DNA from: Cliona cf. orientalis
Lineage: Eukaryota > Porifera > Demospongiae > Clionaida > Clionaidae
DNA: 64,000 nucleotides
Assembly (NCBI GenBank): GCA_963930775.1
Contig: OZ005692.1
Coordinates: 889,601 to 953,600, forward strand
Direction of reading: 5' to 3'
In this document: one piece after another, positions 23,444 through 34,690 of the stretch
Layout: the number at the start of each line of letters is the position of its first letter
Position numbering within the stretch: position 1 is the first letter of the stretch
Position numbers and translations under genes: made by a program
Notes under the pieces: generated by a model
Told to the model about the DNA's origin: nothing
Databases searched by the model: none
The model's input: the letters and a program-made list of their open reading frames with translations, nothing else

Positions 23444-23841
23444 CTACACTCATACCTTCATGAAGAGCTCTGGATGGGGTGCTCCCTTCCACGCTCCTCT
23501 CTCGTACACAAAGTCCAACGGCGACATAAAGTTCGCCGAATACTCTGAACCCCACCTGGCTATGGGCATGTGTGCTGGTAGTGGCTTGTGTTTGAGCAGT
23601 CGTGGGTCAGAGCTGTCCGTTAGAACCTGGGGATTGCCTGCAACTACATGCATGTACACAACATGTAAATACATTTTCAATATCACAATAATATTATTTA
23701 CATATACCCCTTAATCAGAACGTTAGATTTATGCAGTAGTTTCAGCTACTTACTTAGAAAGGTATATCATAATTAAATCAGATGTGTATACGTGCACATG
23801 TACATGTACTTTGTACATACATGTACGTAATCAAGAGCATA

Positions 23842-24059
23842 CCGTATAGCCGGAAATATTGGCGGGCATTAAATTTGGCGGTTGAGCCCAAAATCGCTAT
23901 TGAAAGAATATTGGCGGATTTAAATTTGGCGGTTCGGTACGGGATCGCCATACGTATATATGCGAGTAGGAAATTTTGGCGGATTTTAATTTGGCGGTTG
24001 TAATAATAGACCGCCAAACCGCCAAATTTAATTCCCCGCCAAATTTTCCGGCTATACGG
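23842..24059. mobile_element. Fold-back element with CCGTA tips and TA target duplication, in MDM1 intron 3 (unit 3)
   Basis: 218 bp between TA at 23840-23841 and 24060-24061. Ends are CCGTATAGCCGGAAA and TTTCCGGCTATACGG, with inward copies of AATTTGGCGG. The same intron of the intact MDM1 has the empty site GAGCATAGGCATG (TA at 53216-53217), so both the boundaries and the TA duplication are directly visible. Confidence 0.9.
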
Positions 24060-25127
24060 TAAGCATGTATGGATGTGCCTTCATGCTTTCAAAGGTAAAG
24101 CGCACTTCAATGGCTCTGCTATTTCTCCATCTACTTGTCTGAGTAGGGGAGGGGGGAGGTAGGCACTGGGATGTTCTTCTACTACGATTTGTGAAAGATG
24201 AGCCTTCTAAACTATCATGAGGATGAGTAATTGTGGCAGGTATCATTTTACCAGCCTCTACCCCCTAAGCCCCCTTCTCTACCAGCGCTCTAGCTACGAA
24301 TAGCAGATTCAAGGCTTTGCAATAAAAAAAGTAGCTAAAACAAAACATATTATTATACAACATGACTTTCAGTAAAGACTGGCTGTTGCAAGAGTGCCTA
24401 AATTTGCTTCACTAGCAGATCAAAACATTTAAGCATGTATATACAATGTATGTATATCATGCACTATATTTACTACTCCAGTTCTTTGCTACAGAAATCT
24501 CTAGGATTACAAGGTGCTTGGTGTATGGTAGTTCTACTCAAGATAATTTTTGGTAGCGTAGGGGAACAAGGCTATCATTTTACATAACCATGCGGTTTTG
24601 GTTTGACATAATTTTCTTGATGGATACTGTTTTTAAAAATCTTCCCTGAATTCCATGAACTTCACGGGTGTACTCATGCGTACACTGCGTGTAGGAGAGG
24701 AAGCCTTAGTACAAGTCATCCATAAAAAATAATTATTGATTGCCCCAACTACACGTAAATGTACACAAAAAAAGCAACTCGACAGAAAATTAACTCGTTC
24801 CAGAATTTTTTTTTTTTAATCTTGACACTCCTTTTCCTATGCACTGCAAGTACTGTATATTGCAGATGATTCATACTAACAATGAAAATTTCCAATTTAC
24901 CATACTCACCTATCTCATTCTTCTCCTTCTTGTTACCCTCTGCCTTCCCCTTGATTGCACCACTAGTTGATGATGGAACAGACCACGCCTTAAACTGCCT
25001 CTTATACTCGGACACGAATACCTTACTGCTGTGCCGACCGCCGCCATGAGCAACTTTATGTTTCTTCGATGCATGATGGTGACTTGCATGATGATGATGG
25101 TTGTGGTGATGATGGCTTTTAGGCTGT

Positions 25128-25939
25128 TGCTGTCACCATAGATATCACTGTATCTGAAGGCTCAGTATCCACACCGCTAGAATGGAGCTGTCATTGTCAC
25201 ACAGGTCGATGATAAAGTCTGCTCTTGCGAGCTAGTCTCGAAACCAGATCGCTCCCACTGCACGGTTAGTTCTTTCAGGATAAACACGCGGGAGGGAGGG
25301 TCTGCAGATCTGGGAGACTGCTTTGGATCCCGATTATGCAAGATGTACGTGACATCACGCATTGGGGTCCGCCCATACGATATGTCGGGAGTCAGCCAGT
25401 TAACGTTCTTTTTTGCTGTTAAGCAAGCTAAAAACCTTCTCTACGATCGAATTAGACTTTGAAAGGTATCCAGAGGTACTAAATTCAAAGAGAAAACTTC
25501 GATCTGGTGGTCAAACATGTGACGTCACTCGTGTTCTGCGATCTGATTGGCCCGACAAGATCTGTGCACGCGGATCCAAAATGGTAGGCAATCTCCCGGA
25601 CCCTCCCTCCGAGCAGCTAGCTAGCTAGGCCCGTGGTGTGCTTTATTTAGAAAGTGTAGCCTGTCCACACGGGAGCCTTTATCTTGACCATGTGGCCGTG
25701 GCCCTACAGTAGGATTGGTGTACATACCACTACCAGGTAGTCCATATTATCCATAATATTATTATCTCAGCACACTCAACTTTCGAAAAATTTGCGCACC
25801 TTTTTCATTTAATATTATCATGCGCTCCTGTGCAGACCCTATATGGTAAGGTGTGGTTTAACCAGTTTACACAACTACATATCTATAATAATATTATTAT
25901 TACATGATTATAGCCTTTCCCAGGCCTCTTTATTTTATA
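25128..25939. other. Breakpoint spacer between MDM1 unit 3 and the large transposon
   Basis: Starts where MDM1 similarity is lost. Contains TAGTCTCG at 25233 and inverted arms GGGAGGGAGGGTCTG (near 25290) and CGGACCCTCCCTCCG (near 25597), probably a worn fold-back element. No gene seen. Confidence 0.5.
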
Positions 25940-25973
25940 CACGCGATCTTATTTACGCGAAATTATTGTGAAG
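25940..25973. repeat. Left terminal inverted repeat of the P-like transposon
   Basis: 34 bp starting CACGCGATCTTATTTACGCG and ending ATTATTGTGAAG, identical in inverse to 32048-32081. The sequence after it contains a TAGCCTCGTTCCCAGG piece (25996), which resembles the small hairpin at 5310 and is absent from the right arm. Confidence 0.9.
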
Positions 25974-26788
25974 AGCGAGCTCTCTTTAGCGCTATAGCCT
26001 CGTTCCCAGGCCACTCCCCTCGCGCGCGTTGAAAAAGATCGGGGAGACCATGGATAATATATATGTACACGTACATGGATAGGAAACGCGTACGTATACG
26101 GAGTAGTCCACGGAGGTTGTGATACACCATCCGTGTAACGCGAAATTAATGGTGGAAGCTGGTCGCTAATGAAATAGTTTTGGTCACCCACCGAGACCGC
26201 AAGAATGTAAGTTAGTGTATCTATCGTTTTTAAGTAGTTTTCAATACAGAAGGTCCGTTTACGCCCTTCTAGAGATTAAGGACGGTTATTGCCGCTTTTG
26301 GTGGCGGTTACTATGGCAGCCATGTGGCCTAAACGAGGGAGTCACAAATCTAGTGACTCTAAATCTCAAAAGCAACTTGCCTTTATCTATAGCTAACTCT
26401 AGCCAGAATTCTATAGCACTAGGGCCATTCTACTGGGATGTTTATTTACTGGCCGTCAGTTTCCTGTGCTTTCTGCTTAGCAGCCTGTCCAAACTTCAAG
26501 GCTTCTAACATCTTGCATTAATTGTAATAGCAAAACTTGTGATTCATAATCTCCAAACCTATGAAGTTATGTGGTTTATTTTAGCATTCATGAGGTAGCC
26601 AGAGGATTAATCTACGTAGATGTGCATAGCCCTGTACTTTTTGCTGGAAATAAAGCTGCATATTCTTGCTGCTAATAATGTTATAGGCTGCACTTTGGTC
26701 CAGTATGCATATGCATGCATAAATATGTGATCACAGCTGTATGTGAATGCATTGATCGTACATAATAATATTTATATTATTAGGAGCG

Positions 26789-29700
26789 ATGGAACAGACA
26801 CAGTCAGACAATTCAACATCTTCAGTGTTGACCCCTATTGATAATAATATAATCCGCACACATGCTATTAGAAAAATCAAAAGGAATAAAAGAAACCGGA
26901 GAGCATTATTTCACCGTAGGAAGTATGATATTAATAAGCGTAGATCCCAGCATGCAGTAAACACTCCAACATCTATGTCATACCCTCCTAATCAATGCCA
27001 GAAAACTGTAGCTTCATCCACACCAGAATGTCCTAATGCTATTACTTGTACTTCTACGTCACCTCTTAATCAACAACAGCAAACTATTATCCCCAAGTCG
27101 TCTAATCAGCCAGTAATTGCATCATCAGTATCAGAGCCTAACTCTCCTAATGCCATAATAACTCCCACTTCTACACCATTTACGAGTCAACAAGAACAAA
27201 TTATTCTTTCCGAGTTATCCAATCGGCCAATTACAGAAGGACTCACATCATCAGTATCAGAGCCTGACTCGAGTAGCACTTATCGATATCACCCTAACGT
27301 TGATTTTTTCCAACTTCAAGAATCACTTTCAGATATTGATCTCGGTACAGATTGGAAAGTTGTACACAACAACAAAGGTATCCATTTGTACAAAATCAAG
27401 ATGGGCCAGATATCTCAACCAGTGATCGAAAGATCAGTTTCCATCAATGTTTCCATGTCCTGGCATGCTCATGCAATGGGGAAGCTGCTGACGCATGCGA
27501 CCTGCCAGTTATTACGCATGTTTCCACAAAGGATTTCGAGTATTGCCATAGTTAAAGAGATTGCAGATGCCATAGATAGAGCCCATATTTGCCCAGGAAA
27601 TCCAGATCCAGAGATGGTTGAATTATTTGAGAGAAGAGGCCACTCGATCACTACTGCTGACAACCACAATATGCAAGCAGCATATATCGATGTGGTAGAT
27701 GTAACTAACAGTAATGGAGCCCTGTTTGCCCGTACAGTTCGCCATAATGAGTGTGATATTTTATGCCAGCAAAAGGAAAGACATCCACACATGTGCTCAG
27801 CATGCCAGCTATACAGAAGTAACTTGCGTGTAATGAGATGGCGTTCTCAGCAGTGTGATAGTCTTGCAGCTAGTAGAACAGCTCACAACAGCCACACAAA
27901 CATCCGCTTTTTAAATGTGAAGGAGATGGAGGAGAGATTGAGAAATGTCCAGCAAAAGAAGAAGATTGTGACTGCCAAGGTTCAAAAACTAGAGGAGAAA
28001 ATGAAGAAAGATATTGATGAGAATGGAGTAATGCTAAGTGAACCAGAAGTTGAGGTTGTGAGGGATTTGATTGAGGATGCATCAGATACTATGTATCGCT
28101 TTCCTAAAGACTCGGTGCAATATATTTTATGGGAAGAGCAGAAAAAGTACAATGCCTTGAAAGACAAACGACAGATGAGGTGGCATCCCTTAGTGATAAG
28201 ATTTGCTCTAAGTCTTAAGTATGCATCTACAGCTGCATTTCAGCAGGTAACAAAGCTGGGATTCCTTGCGTTACCTTCAGAGAGGACTCTACGAGACTAT
28301 ACACACTGGTGCTCTATCAAGACTGGTATGCAAGCACCTTTCATTAACCAACTAAAGCATGCAATCAAAGAAGAGAAAATCACTGAAGACAAGAAACAAT
28401 TCTGTCTTCTAATGGATGAAATGAAGATAAAAAGTGGTCTAGTATTTAGCAAATCATCAGGCAAGCTCATTGGGTTTTGTGACCTCAGTAACGTCAATAC
28501 AGAAATAGACGATTTGAGTTATTGCTTATCCGGTGAATGCACTAATCAGCCAGCAAAGCTTGCATCCCATATGCTAGTCTTCATGGTCCGTCCAGTGTGC
28601 AAACTATCATTGTGTTTCACCATTGCAATGTATCCGAGTAGTAACATCACAGGAAACAAGCTTTATCCAATTGTATGGGAAGTGATCGAATCATTGGAAA
28701 TGAACCTACTGCAAGTTATTTCAGTCACCAGTGATGGTGCCAGCTCGAATCGCAGATTTTATAAGCTATGCAAAGATGGAGGAGCAAATCACAAGACAAG
28801 AAATCCATTTGACCCCAACAGACACATATTTTTTTTCTGCGATGCTCCTCACCTTCTGAAGACAGCTCGGAACTGTTTCAGTAATTCTCATTGTCATTTG
28901 AAGACTCGCAAACTTGAAGTAAGTGTATCACAATTATCCTAATTATTGTATATTACTGAAACACTACTCCTAATCAACTCAGAAAAATGGGCATTCCATC
29001 TCATGGAAGCATATTGAAGCACTCTATCTTATGGAAATGAATAGCACAACTCCCGGGGTTAGGCTTTGTCACAAACTCATGAAGTACCATGTATGGTTAA
29101 CTCCCTATGCGAAGATGAAAGTCAATCTAGCTGCTCAAGTAAGCTTAATGGTACTTTGCTTTTTCCTATATCAACTATGCATGTATAATGTTATAGGTAC
29201 TCAGTGAGACAGTTGCTTCAGCTCTTCAGATCTTAACCAAGGATGATACAGTCGAGACAAGATTATTCATCCGAATGATGGATCGTTTTTTTGACTGCTT
29301 GAATGTCAAGTCCCCTCGACAAGGCATTCTAGAAAGAAAGGAATACCGTCGTCCATACTCCAACCCTAACGATCACAGATTCAAGGTTTTCTCCAAATCT
29401 CCAGCATACATATTTATGCATATTTATACATACACACCCACAGTCGTACATACACACACACAGCATCAGTCACACACCCCTACACAAATATACTTGTACT
29501 CACACACACACACTGCACTCAGTGGCTGGAAAATGAATTTATGGGATATCTAAGGGAATGGCAAGAAGAGTTAAGAATGAAGTTTCCATCAAAGAAAGAG
29601 AGGAATAAGAGATGTTTGAGTCGAGAGACACTGGAAGGACTACAAATGACAGGTATGCAACTAGAACTGTAGACGATGAACATTATGGCGCATGACCTTG

Positions 29701-30021
29701 ATTATTAACCATTTCTATTATATTATAGTGAAGTCATTTTGTGAACTGGGACCACACCTTATCAAGACAACAGGGAATTATCTGTTGAGTGAAGTTTTCT
29801 CCCAGGATCCCCTTGAGCGCTACTTTTCTAGGCAACGTAACAGAGGAGGAGGCAATGATAACCCCACAGTTCATCAATTTCAAAAAAATGCAGCAATTCT
29901 TTTGCAGAAGCAACAACTTCACTGGGACAACAAGAGTGCTAATATAGAGCCTACTAAACAAAATCCAACAAATAGAGCATGCATGGAACCTCTTCCTAAA
30001 CGGCCTAGGTATGCAAAGTAA
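26789..30021 (+). CDS. P-element-superfamily transposase (THAP9-like core, without a THAP finger)
   Basis: The P-superfamily transposase cuts and joins its own element in the nucleus. Coding exons 26789-28918, 28983-29138, 29197-29385, 29523-29652 and 29729-30021 join in frame to about 965 residues without a stop. Recognisable parts are a helix-rich segment RFALSLKYASTAAFQQ, the RNase H-like core with an acidic residue in CLLMDEMKIKSGLVF, a second block VTSDGASSNRRF plus FFFCDAPHLLKTARN, and the C-terminal DPLERYFSRQRNRGGGNDNP glutamate-containing motif. The first 180 residues are low-complexity (S, T, P, Q) and lack the C2CH zinc finger usual for the family. A coiled-coil-like stretch lies near residues 375-425. 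A 5' untranslated intron probably ends at TATTAG/GAGCG just before the start codon. Confidence 0.88.
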
Positions 30022-30055
30022 CTAACATTAACACACACATGTACTTATCATATTA

Positions 30056-31660
30056 TTATTGTGCTTCCTTTTCCGTATTTTTTGCTTTTAAAGTCCTCCT
30101 TGTCCCGTGCTTAACAAATTCTTGTTGTTGTTGCTGCATGGTGTAGCACTTAGCAAATGAGTTGCACCTTATTGTCGTCCAAAGTTTAACAACTTCTTTC
30201 AGTAATTCAAGGCTATATGATTCATATCTTGATGGAATCTTATGGCAAAGTTGGTCCCAACTGTCTAGGAGTGATGTATCCTGTAAAACGTCTTCAATGA
30301 TGGCATGTTGATGGTCCTCATTGGGTTGAAGTGACGTAGTGCTGAGGTGTTGGCGAGCTTTGTACTCAACTGATTTCATGAAGTCCAATACCTGTACATG
30401 TATGGCAGCAAGCATAATACCCATTGCTATGTAGTTGCTAATTATAATACAGAATACTGGGTATATGTGATACAGTCCATCCATTATCAGGAGCATATGA
30501 GCCGCCAAGAAGCGTCCGACTATACGGTAGGGTTGGCTGTAGCATATGCACTTAGTCTGTTCTTCCTTATTTGGAATGTACAGCTGTTGCAGTGAATAGC
30601 TTTGGCAATTGGACAAGCCACACTAATACCCTGCAGCTGCCCACTCCATATAAGGTAAAGCAGTACGAATGAACTTTGCCTAACACATCTAGATCTGATA
30701 CATGTACACATGTACTCAGCTCAGTTGGACACTCCTTGATCCTTCAGGCAGCTCATGTGCTCCTGCTATTATATAGTTACTTAGGTCCTAGGGCAAAGTC
30801 TATAGCTATAATGTACATGCACCATAGAATTAACCTACCTCATTATTGACATGGGTCAACCCACCACGGTCAATCAGTTCTGTCCACTCCACTGCATCGT
30901 AATCTCCAATATCTACATCTATTCTACTGATCACCATCTCTTTCAAAACAGACACAAACATACGATTCTTTTTCTGGGTTGCTTTATTAGCTGATTTCTT
31001 CTGGTAGCGCTTGATGAGCTTTGTAGTCACGTAGCCTGCCATATAATGGACTGCATTTTCTTCTCGTAATGTTATCTGGTTGGTACTTGGTGCTGGTGCA
31101 GTTGCTGGATTTAAACTTCCCTTCCTCTTACTGATCAACAATTTCACAAGCCTGTCCAGTAAAATCTGAAGAGCATGAATGCTATACTTTATTAAATCAG
31201 CGTCACTGCATATTGTTGATAAGTGATGCTTCCACTGTCGTTGGATATCAGCATTAAGTCTTAGCTGATGTAGTGCCGGCCAAACTCGTGCTCCAATTGA
31301 TGATGCTAGCTTGCATCCACTTGCTTTATTCACACATGATTGTGCACGAATGCATAGGCTCGATATAAGTTGCCGGGTTGAAGGATCATCACAGTTTTCT
31401 TTGATGCATTTTAGCAACTCCAATACAGCTGGCCCAACATCTGAGTCTATTACAGGATCTTCTTTCAACTGTCCAAAAACCTCCAAGAATGTGAATTTGT
31501 GTACTCCATCACTATCCTGGCTATCAGACAAATTCAAAGCTCCTAGAGCTGGTTCCTCAGTATCATACTCCGGCTCAGATTCTTCACTGGAATAATCACT
31601 CTCAGTAGACTCATTCTCAACTGCGGGTACTGCTTCTGCCATACTGAGCAAACTGCACAT
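30056..31660 (-). CDS. Second transposon gene, about 385 residues, unknown function
   Basis: Two exons (30839-31660 and 30056-30391) join in frame through a GT-AG intron. The N-terminus is strongly acidic (SDYSSEESEPEYDTEEP). The middle contains REENAVHYMAGYVTTKLIKR, a 'GYV..KL' motif seen near the C-termini of several P and hAT type transposases. The C-terminal part is SLELLKEVVKLWTTIRCNSF followed by a Q-rich, basic tail. Translation could start at 31660 or 31642. It converges on the transposase with 34 bp between stops and lies wholly inside the terminal repeats. I infer an accessory or split C-terminal subunit of the transposase; it could also be unrelated cargo. Confidence 0.75.
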
Positions 31661-32047
31661 TACGATAATAATATTAATATTATTTATACTTCAATTCTGT
31701 TCTGACCTTGAAGTACTATGCAGCTGCTTGATGCATTGCATGTGTTCATAATTGTGGGGCATATTCTCGCTTCCAGTGCAGGTAAAGTATTTATCTACTG
31801 TCAAATACAATCGCTATTTTCGCTTACCTTCGAGAGTAGTGGCTTTATAGCTCTTTTGTGGTTAGTATAGCTCAAGTTGGTGGTAAGAAGCGCCATGCAA
31901 GTCCGTATATTACTGTGCACGCGGTCCGCTATACGGATTACGAGGATGGAAACGCGAATTAGTATAGTATACGGAAACGTTTCCTATCCACGTAAGCGTA
32001 TTATATTATCCATGGGGAGACTAGACTAGACTGGGGACGATATCGAT

Positions 32048-32081
32048 CTTCACAATAATTTCGCGTAAATAAGATCGCGTG
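32048..32081. repeat. Right terminal inverted repeat of the P-like transposon
   Basis: Perfect inverse of 25940-25973, ending AAGATCGCGTG at 32081. Confidence 0.9.
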
Positions 32082-32247
32082 ATAAACATGATGTCAGTGC
32101 GCAGAGTGAATGGGAAATACCCGGGGGAGGGTGAATGGGAAATACCCGGGGGGGTATACGGTAGTTCATGTTTATCACGTCAAGGTCGTGACGCCAATTT
32201 TCGTCATTAATCACATCGTACGTACGTACGTACGTACGTACGTACGA
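32082..32247. repeat. Short tandem duplication inside a 14-bp inverted repeat, then a (GTAC)n tract
   Basis: GTGAATGGGAAATACCCGGG is present twice in a row (32106 and 32131), enclosed by CGTGATAAACATGA (about 32079) and its inverse TCATGTTTATCACG (about 32166). A self-complementary (GTAC)n run follows at 32217-32247. Confidence 0.75.
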
Positions 32248-32479
32248 CATTAATTGCCTTCGACGATCATGTCCGAGGCTATAGCTAACCCATGCCATGC
32301 CATGGCCACGTCACCTGTCAAAGTACGGAAGCCGAGTCTCTCTAGCTCTGTGAATTAAAATCGCTATCGTTAGTATGGCACGACCATCGTGTTGATCGAC
32401 TGACAACTTCGAAATTTGGATCAATTTGCCATACAAGCCCATCACAGACAATTGTTCAATCTAGGGGAGTACTATGAAA

Positions 32480-32622
32480 GAGGCGACATATTATATTGAT
32501 TTTTGGACTTGAGAATCACCATTTCTATCCGGGAACCTTTCTCGATGAAAGTTGATGGGAGATTGCTAGGCCGCACTCGTAGCTATCCAATCGTCAATCT
32601 GATGTGAGCGGGTGGCTCCAGG
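32480..32622. repeat. Second copy of the dispersed repeat at 12110-12287
   Basis: Shares TTTCTATCCGGGAACCTTTC, GGGAGATTGCTAGG and the end GATGTGAGCGGGTGG. No gene is evident in 32248-32770 otherwise. Confidence 0.6.
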
Positions 32623-32770
32623 AAACTCTCAACTATGAGGTTTGAATTGATATTTTAAACATGGTACACTGTAGCTAGTAGAATTGAAAGGGTATAGCTA
32701 ATTATTCATGTAGGTAATCACTTGTCCTACCAAATTATATGTGAAGGAGTAGCCCGGCCAAAGCAAATTT

Positions 32771-32897
32771 GGATCAAGTGGCAAAAACAGCACCACGAAA
32801 ATTTTCGATCATAAAGATACCGGTGACCTAAAACCTTGTCACAATACTATTGTGACAAGCACGTGAATATTTGGGTGCGATTTATACCACTTGACCC
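32771..32897. repeat. Stand-alone fold-back of the GGTCAAGTGGCA family
   Basis: From GGATCAAGTGGCAAAAACAG to TACCACTTGACCC, with a central hairpin CTTGTCACAATA / TATTGTGACAAG. It shows the family is mobile or dispersed, not just part of the IMPDH intron. Confidence 0.65.
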
Positions 32898-32935
32898 TCA
32901 GTTTTAACTAGCAGAGACTTGTCATACTACAAGTA

Positions 32936-33358
32936 CCGTATTTATTCGAATAGAAGCCGCACCCGAATAGTAGCCGCCCTCGAATAGTAGCCGCACCTGG
33001 AGCTTTGCCAAAGAAATAGTAGCCGCCCTCAAATAGTAGCCGCATGCATGCGTGAATACAATTAAGTGGGTATGGCCACGTTCGCACGTCATGAAGGATC
33101 GTCAGTTCGAGGCAAAAGCATGACAGAAGACGTCCCTGGCTTGATTCTACTGCTGATTTTCGATCATAATATCTCAACTATTCGAAAATTAGTCCTGAAA
33201 AACTAGTCTATCACAACAAGGTACCACCGGATCAGCGCAAGGTATCTCTCAAAAATAAATAAAAGCCTTCCTCGAATAAGAGCCGCCCTTGATTAGTAGC
33301 CGCACTCCAGCAAGGCTGAAATTAATAGTAGCCGCGGCTACTATTCGAATAAATATGG
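32936..33358. mobile_element. Fold-back element with CCGTA tips and TA target duplication
   Basis: 423 bp between TA at 32934-32935 and 33359-33360. Ends are CCGTATTTATTCGAATAG and CTATTCGAATAAATATGG, and the inward tandem motif AATAGTAGCCGC appears four or more times near the left end and again near the right. Confidence 0.85.
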
Positions 33359-34125
33359 TAGTCCCCCTAAAAGCAGTCCCCAGACTGTCCATGGCAACTG
33401 TGCATGGTCCCCTGGGTCTGTATGTCAGGGCATAGCAGCATTAGTCTCCCAGATTTATCTTGGGGGAAGGGGGAGCAAATATGGCACAGTGGACAGTCCA
33501 GGGGGACCACAATTTGAGGTGGGGGGGGGGGGGGGGACTGTCGACAGTGTAGCAGACCCACTGGCAAGGTATAGTTGGCATTGGGGAGGAAAATATTTTC
33601 AGTAACTTGTGATTATGTCTGCAGGAAACTGTACAGTGCGTTGTGGACTGATACATGTACGAGCTAGCCTTATATGGCTAATTGAGTCAATATCAATTGT
33701 TTGTACAGGCGAGACCTCAAAAATGTATGAAGCTTATGCAAGACAACAAGTGCACATGACTGGTGGCCGGCTGATCACATGAGCAGCATGGCGCCCACGG
33801 TGCCATTGGGACCTCCCCTTGGACTTCCCCTTGTCAGCTGAACTATACATGTACATCGAACTACTGAATATCTTCTCTGATCACTTGAAAGTGGTAAGTC
33901 ATGATAAGGTAGCTATTATATCAGGGGTGTTTGGGAAGTACATGTACATGTATATGTACCACAGAAACGCTCAGAGGTTTTACGTGTCCACAGGTATGAA
34001 TTTTCAAGCCATGCATATGCATGAGTTATGACAACCTCAAACAAGCCTCCATGTCTGTGCCTCTCTCTGTTATGAGTAGTCTCCAGTGCATGTAGCAATT
34101 GGCTATATACATGTCTTATTCTCTG
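33359..34125. other. Non-coding stretch with a G-run
   Basis: A G15-16 run at about 33521-33536 and CA/GT-rich sequence. No exon with credible splice sites was found. Confidence 0.5.
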
Positions 34126-34493
34126 TAGTCTTGTCCCCAGACCCCAGTCTCGAGGAAGGAAAAAGGTCGATCCTGGCAACTTTGCATGGGCAAAAATTAA
34201 GCTTGGTCCAGTTGACGACCTATGGAGGTATTTGCATGTCCCAATCAGATTGCAGTGTTAGCCCAGTCATATGACTCGCCAGCCACAAGAATTTAACAGC
34301 GCCAGTGCCCGCTATAAACATTTGAATCACCTACGCAGCCTCATAATTACTTGGCCAATCAGATCCAAGCTTTGGTTAAGCGCACCCGTATCGGTACACA
34401 CATCCAGAGCCGGCCAAACCAAGAAAATGGCCCAAAGTCACCAGACTTTTTTCCTTCTTTTGTGGGTGGGATCTGTGTCTGGGGACGAGACTA
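34126..34493. mobile_element. TAGTCTCGTCCCC-family MITE
   Basis: Left end TAGTCTTGTCCCCAGACCCC and right end CTGTGTCTGGGGACGAGACTA. Flanks TATTCTCTG and TAGTCTCCG agree at six of nine positions, fitting an aged 9-bp duplication. The interior shares CCAATCAGAT, CATATGAC and AAGCTT words with the nested copy at 7459. Confidence 0.7.
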
Positions 34494-34616
34494 TAGTCTC
34501 CGCCTCTGAGTACATTTCTAATTAATGCCCAGCAGCTCTTGCTTACAAGGTGCTAGAATGATTGTTACCAGATCTGTGTACAATGTATGGACTAGCTAAT
34601 GATATACATTGTATAA

Positions 34617-34690
34617 TGTAGTATAGCTCAGTGGTCAGAGCACCTGCAGCTCAAGCAGGAGGCCATGGGTTCGATTCTTGGTAGAGCTCT
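34617..34690 (+). ncRNA. tRNA-like sequence (degenerate tRNA or tRNA-derived SINE head)
   Basis: An A-box-like TAGCTCAGTGG (34624) and a B-box-like GGTTCGATTCT (34667) are spaced as in a tRNA. The D stem (GCTC/GAGC) and anticodon stem (CCTGC/GCAGG) pair well. The T stem and acceptor stem pair poorly, and the loop AGCTCAA lacks the expected U before the anticodon, so a working tRNA is unlikely. Confidence 0.4.

Larger units (their letters stand above)
20431..25127 (-). pseudogene. 5'-truncated MDM1 copy, exons 3(part)-6 (unit 3)
   Basis: Exon 6 (20431-22251) is fully open and very close to the intact copy. Exons 5 (23113-23232) and 4 (23456-23637) are also open with good splice sites. Exon 3 starts at 24910 and matches the intact gene (VFVSEYKRQFKAWSVP, histidine run) until about 25127. 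There similarity stops abruptly at TTTTAGGCT, so the 5' part of exon 3 and exons 1-2 are missing. With no start exon or promoter it is probably not expressed as MDM1, yet its reading frame has no break. That implies a recent duplication or use from another promoter. Confidence 0.8.
25940..32081. mobile_element. 6.1-kb P-superfamily DNA transposon with two convergent genes
   Basis: Perfect 34-bp terminal inverted repeats begin CACGCGATCTTATTTACGCG at 25940 and, inverted, at 32048-32081. Sub-terminal parts are also inverted copies (CCATGGATAATAT and TGGATAGGAAACG). Between them lie an open five-exon transposase (26789-30021, plus) and an open two-exon gene (30056-31660, minus) whose stops are 34 bp apart. 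No clear 8-bp target duplication was found at the ends, so the outermost bases may be off by a few, or the flanks may have been rearranged. Intact frames and perfect repeats suggest recent activity. Confidence 0.85.

Noticed and set aside
26215..26508. 97-codon open frame in the left arm of the P-like transposon
   Set aside because: It lies in the probable 5' untranslated intron between AAT/GTAAGT (26208) and TATTAG/GAGCG (26783), and is not conserved with anything seen here.
34617..34690. Functional tRNA gene
   Set aside because: Acceptor and T stems do not pair and the conserved U33 is missing.
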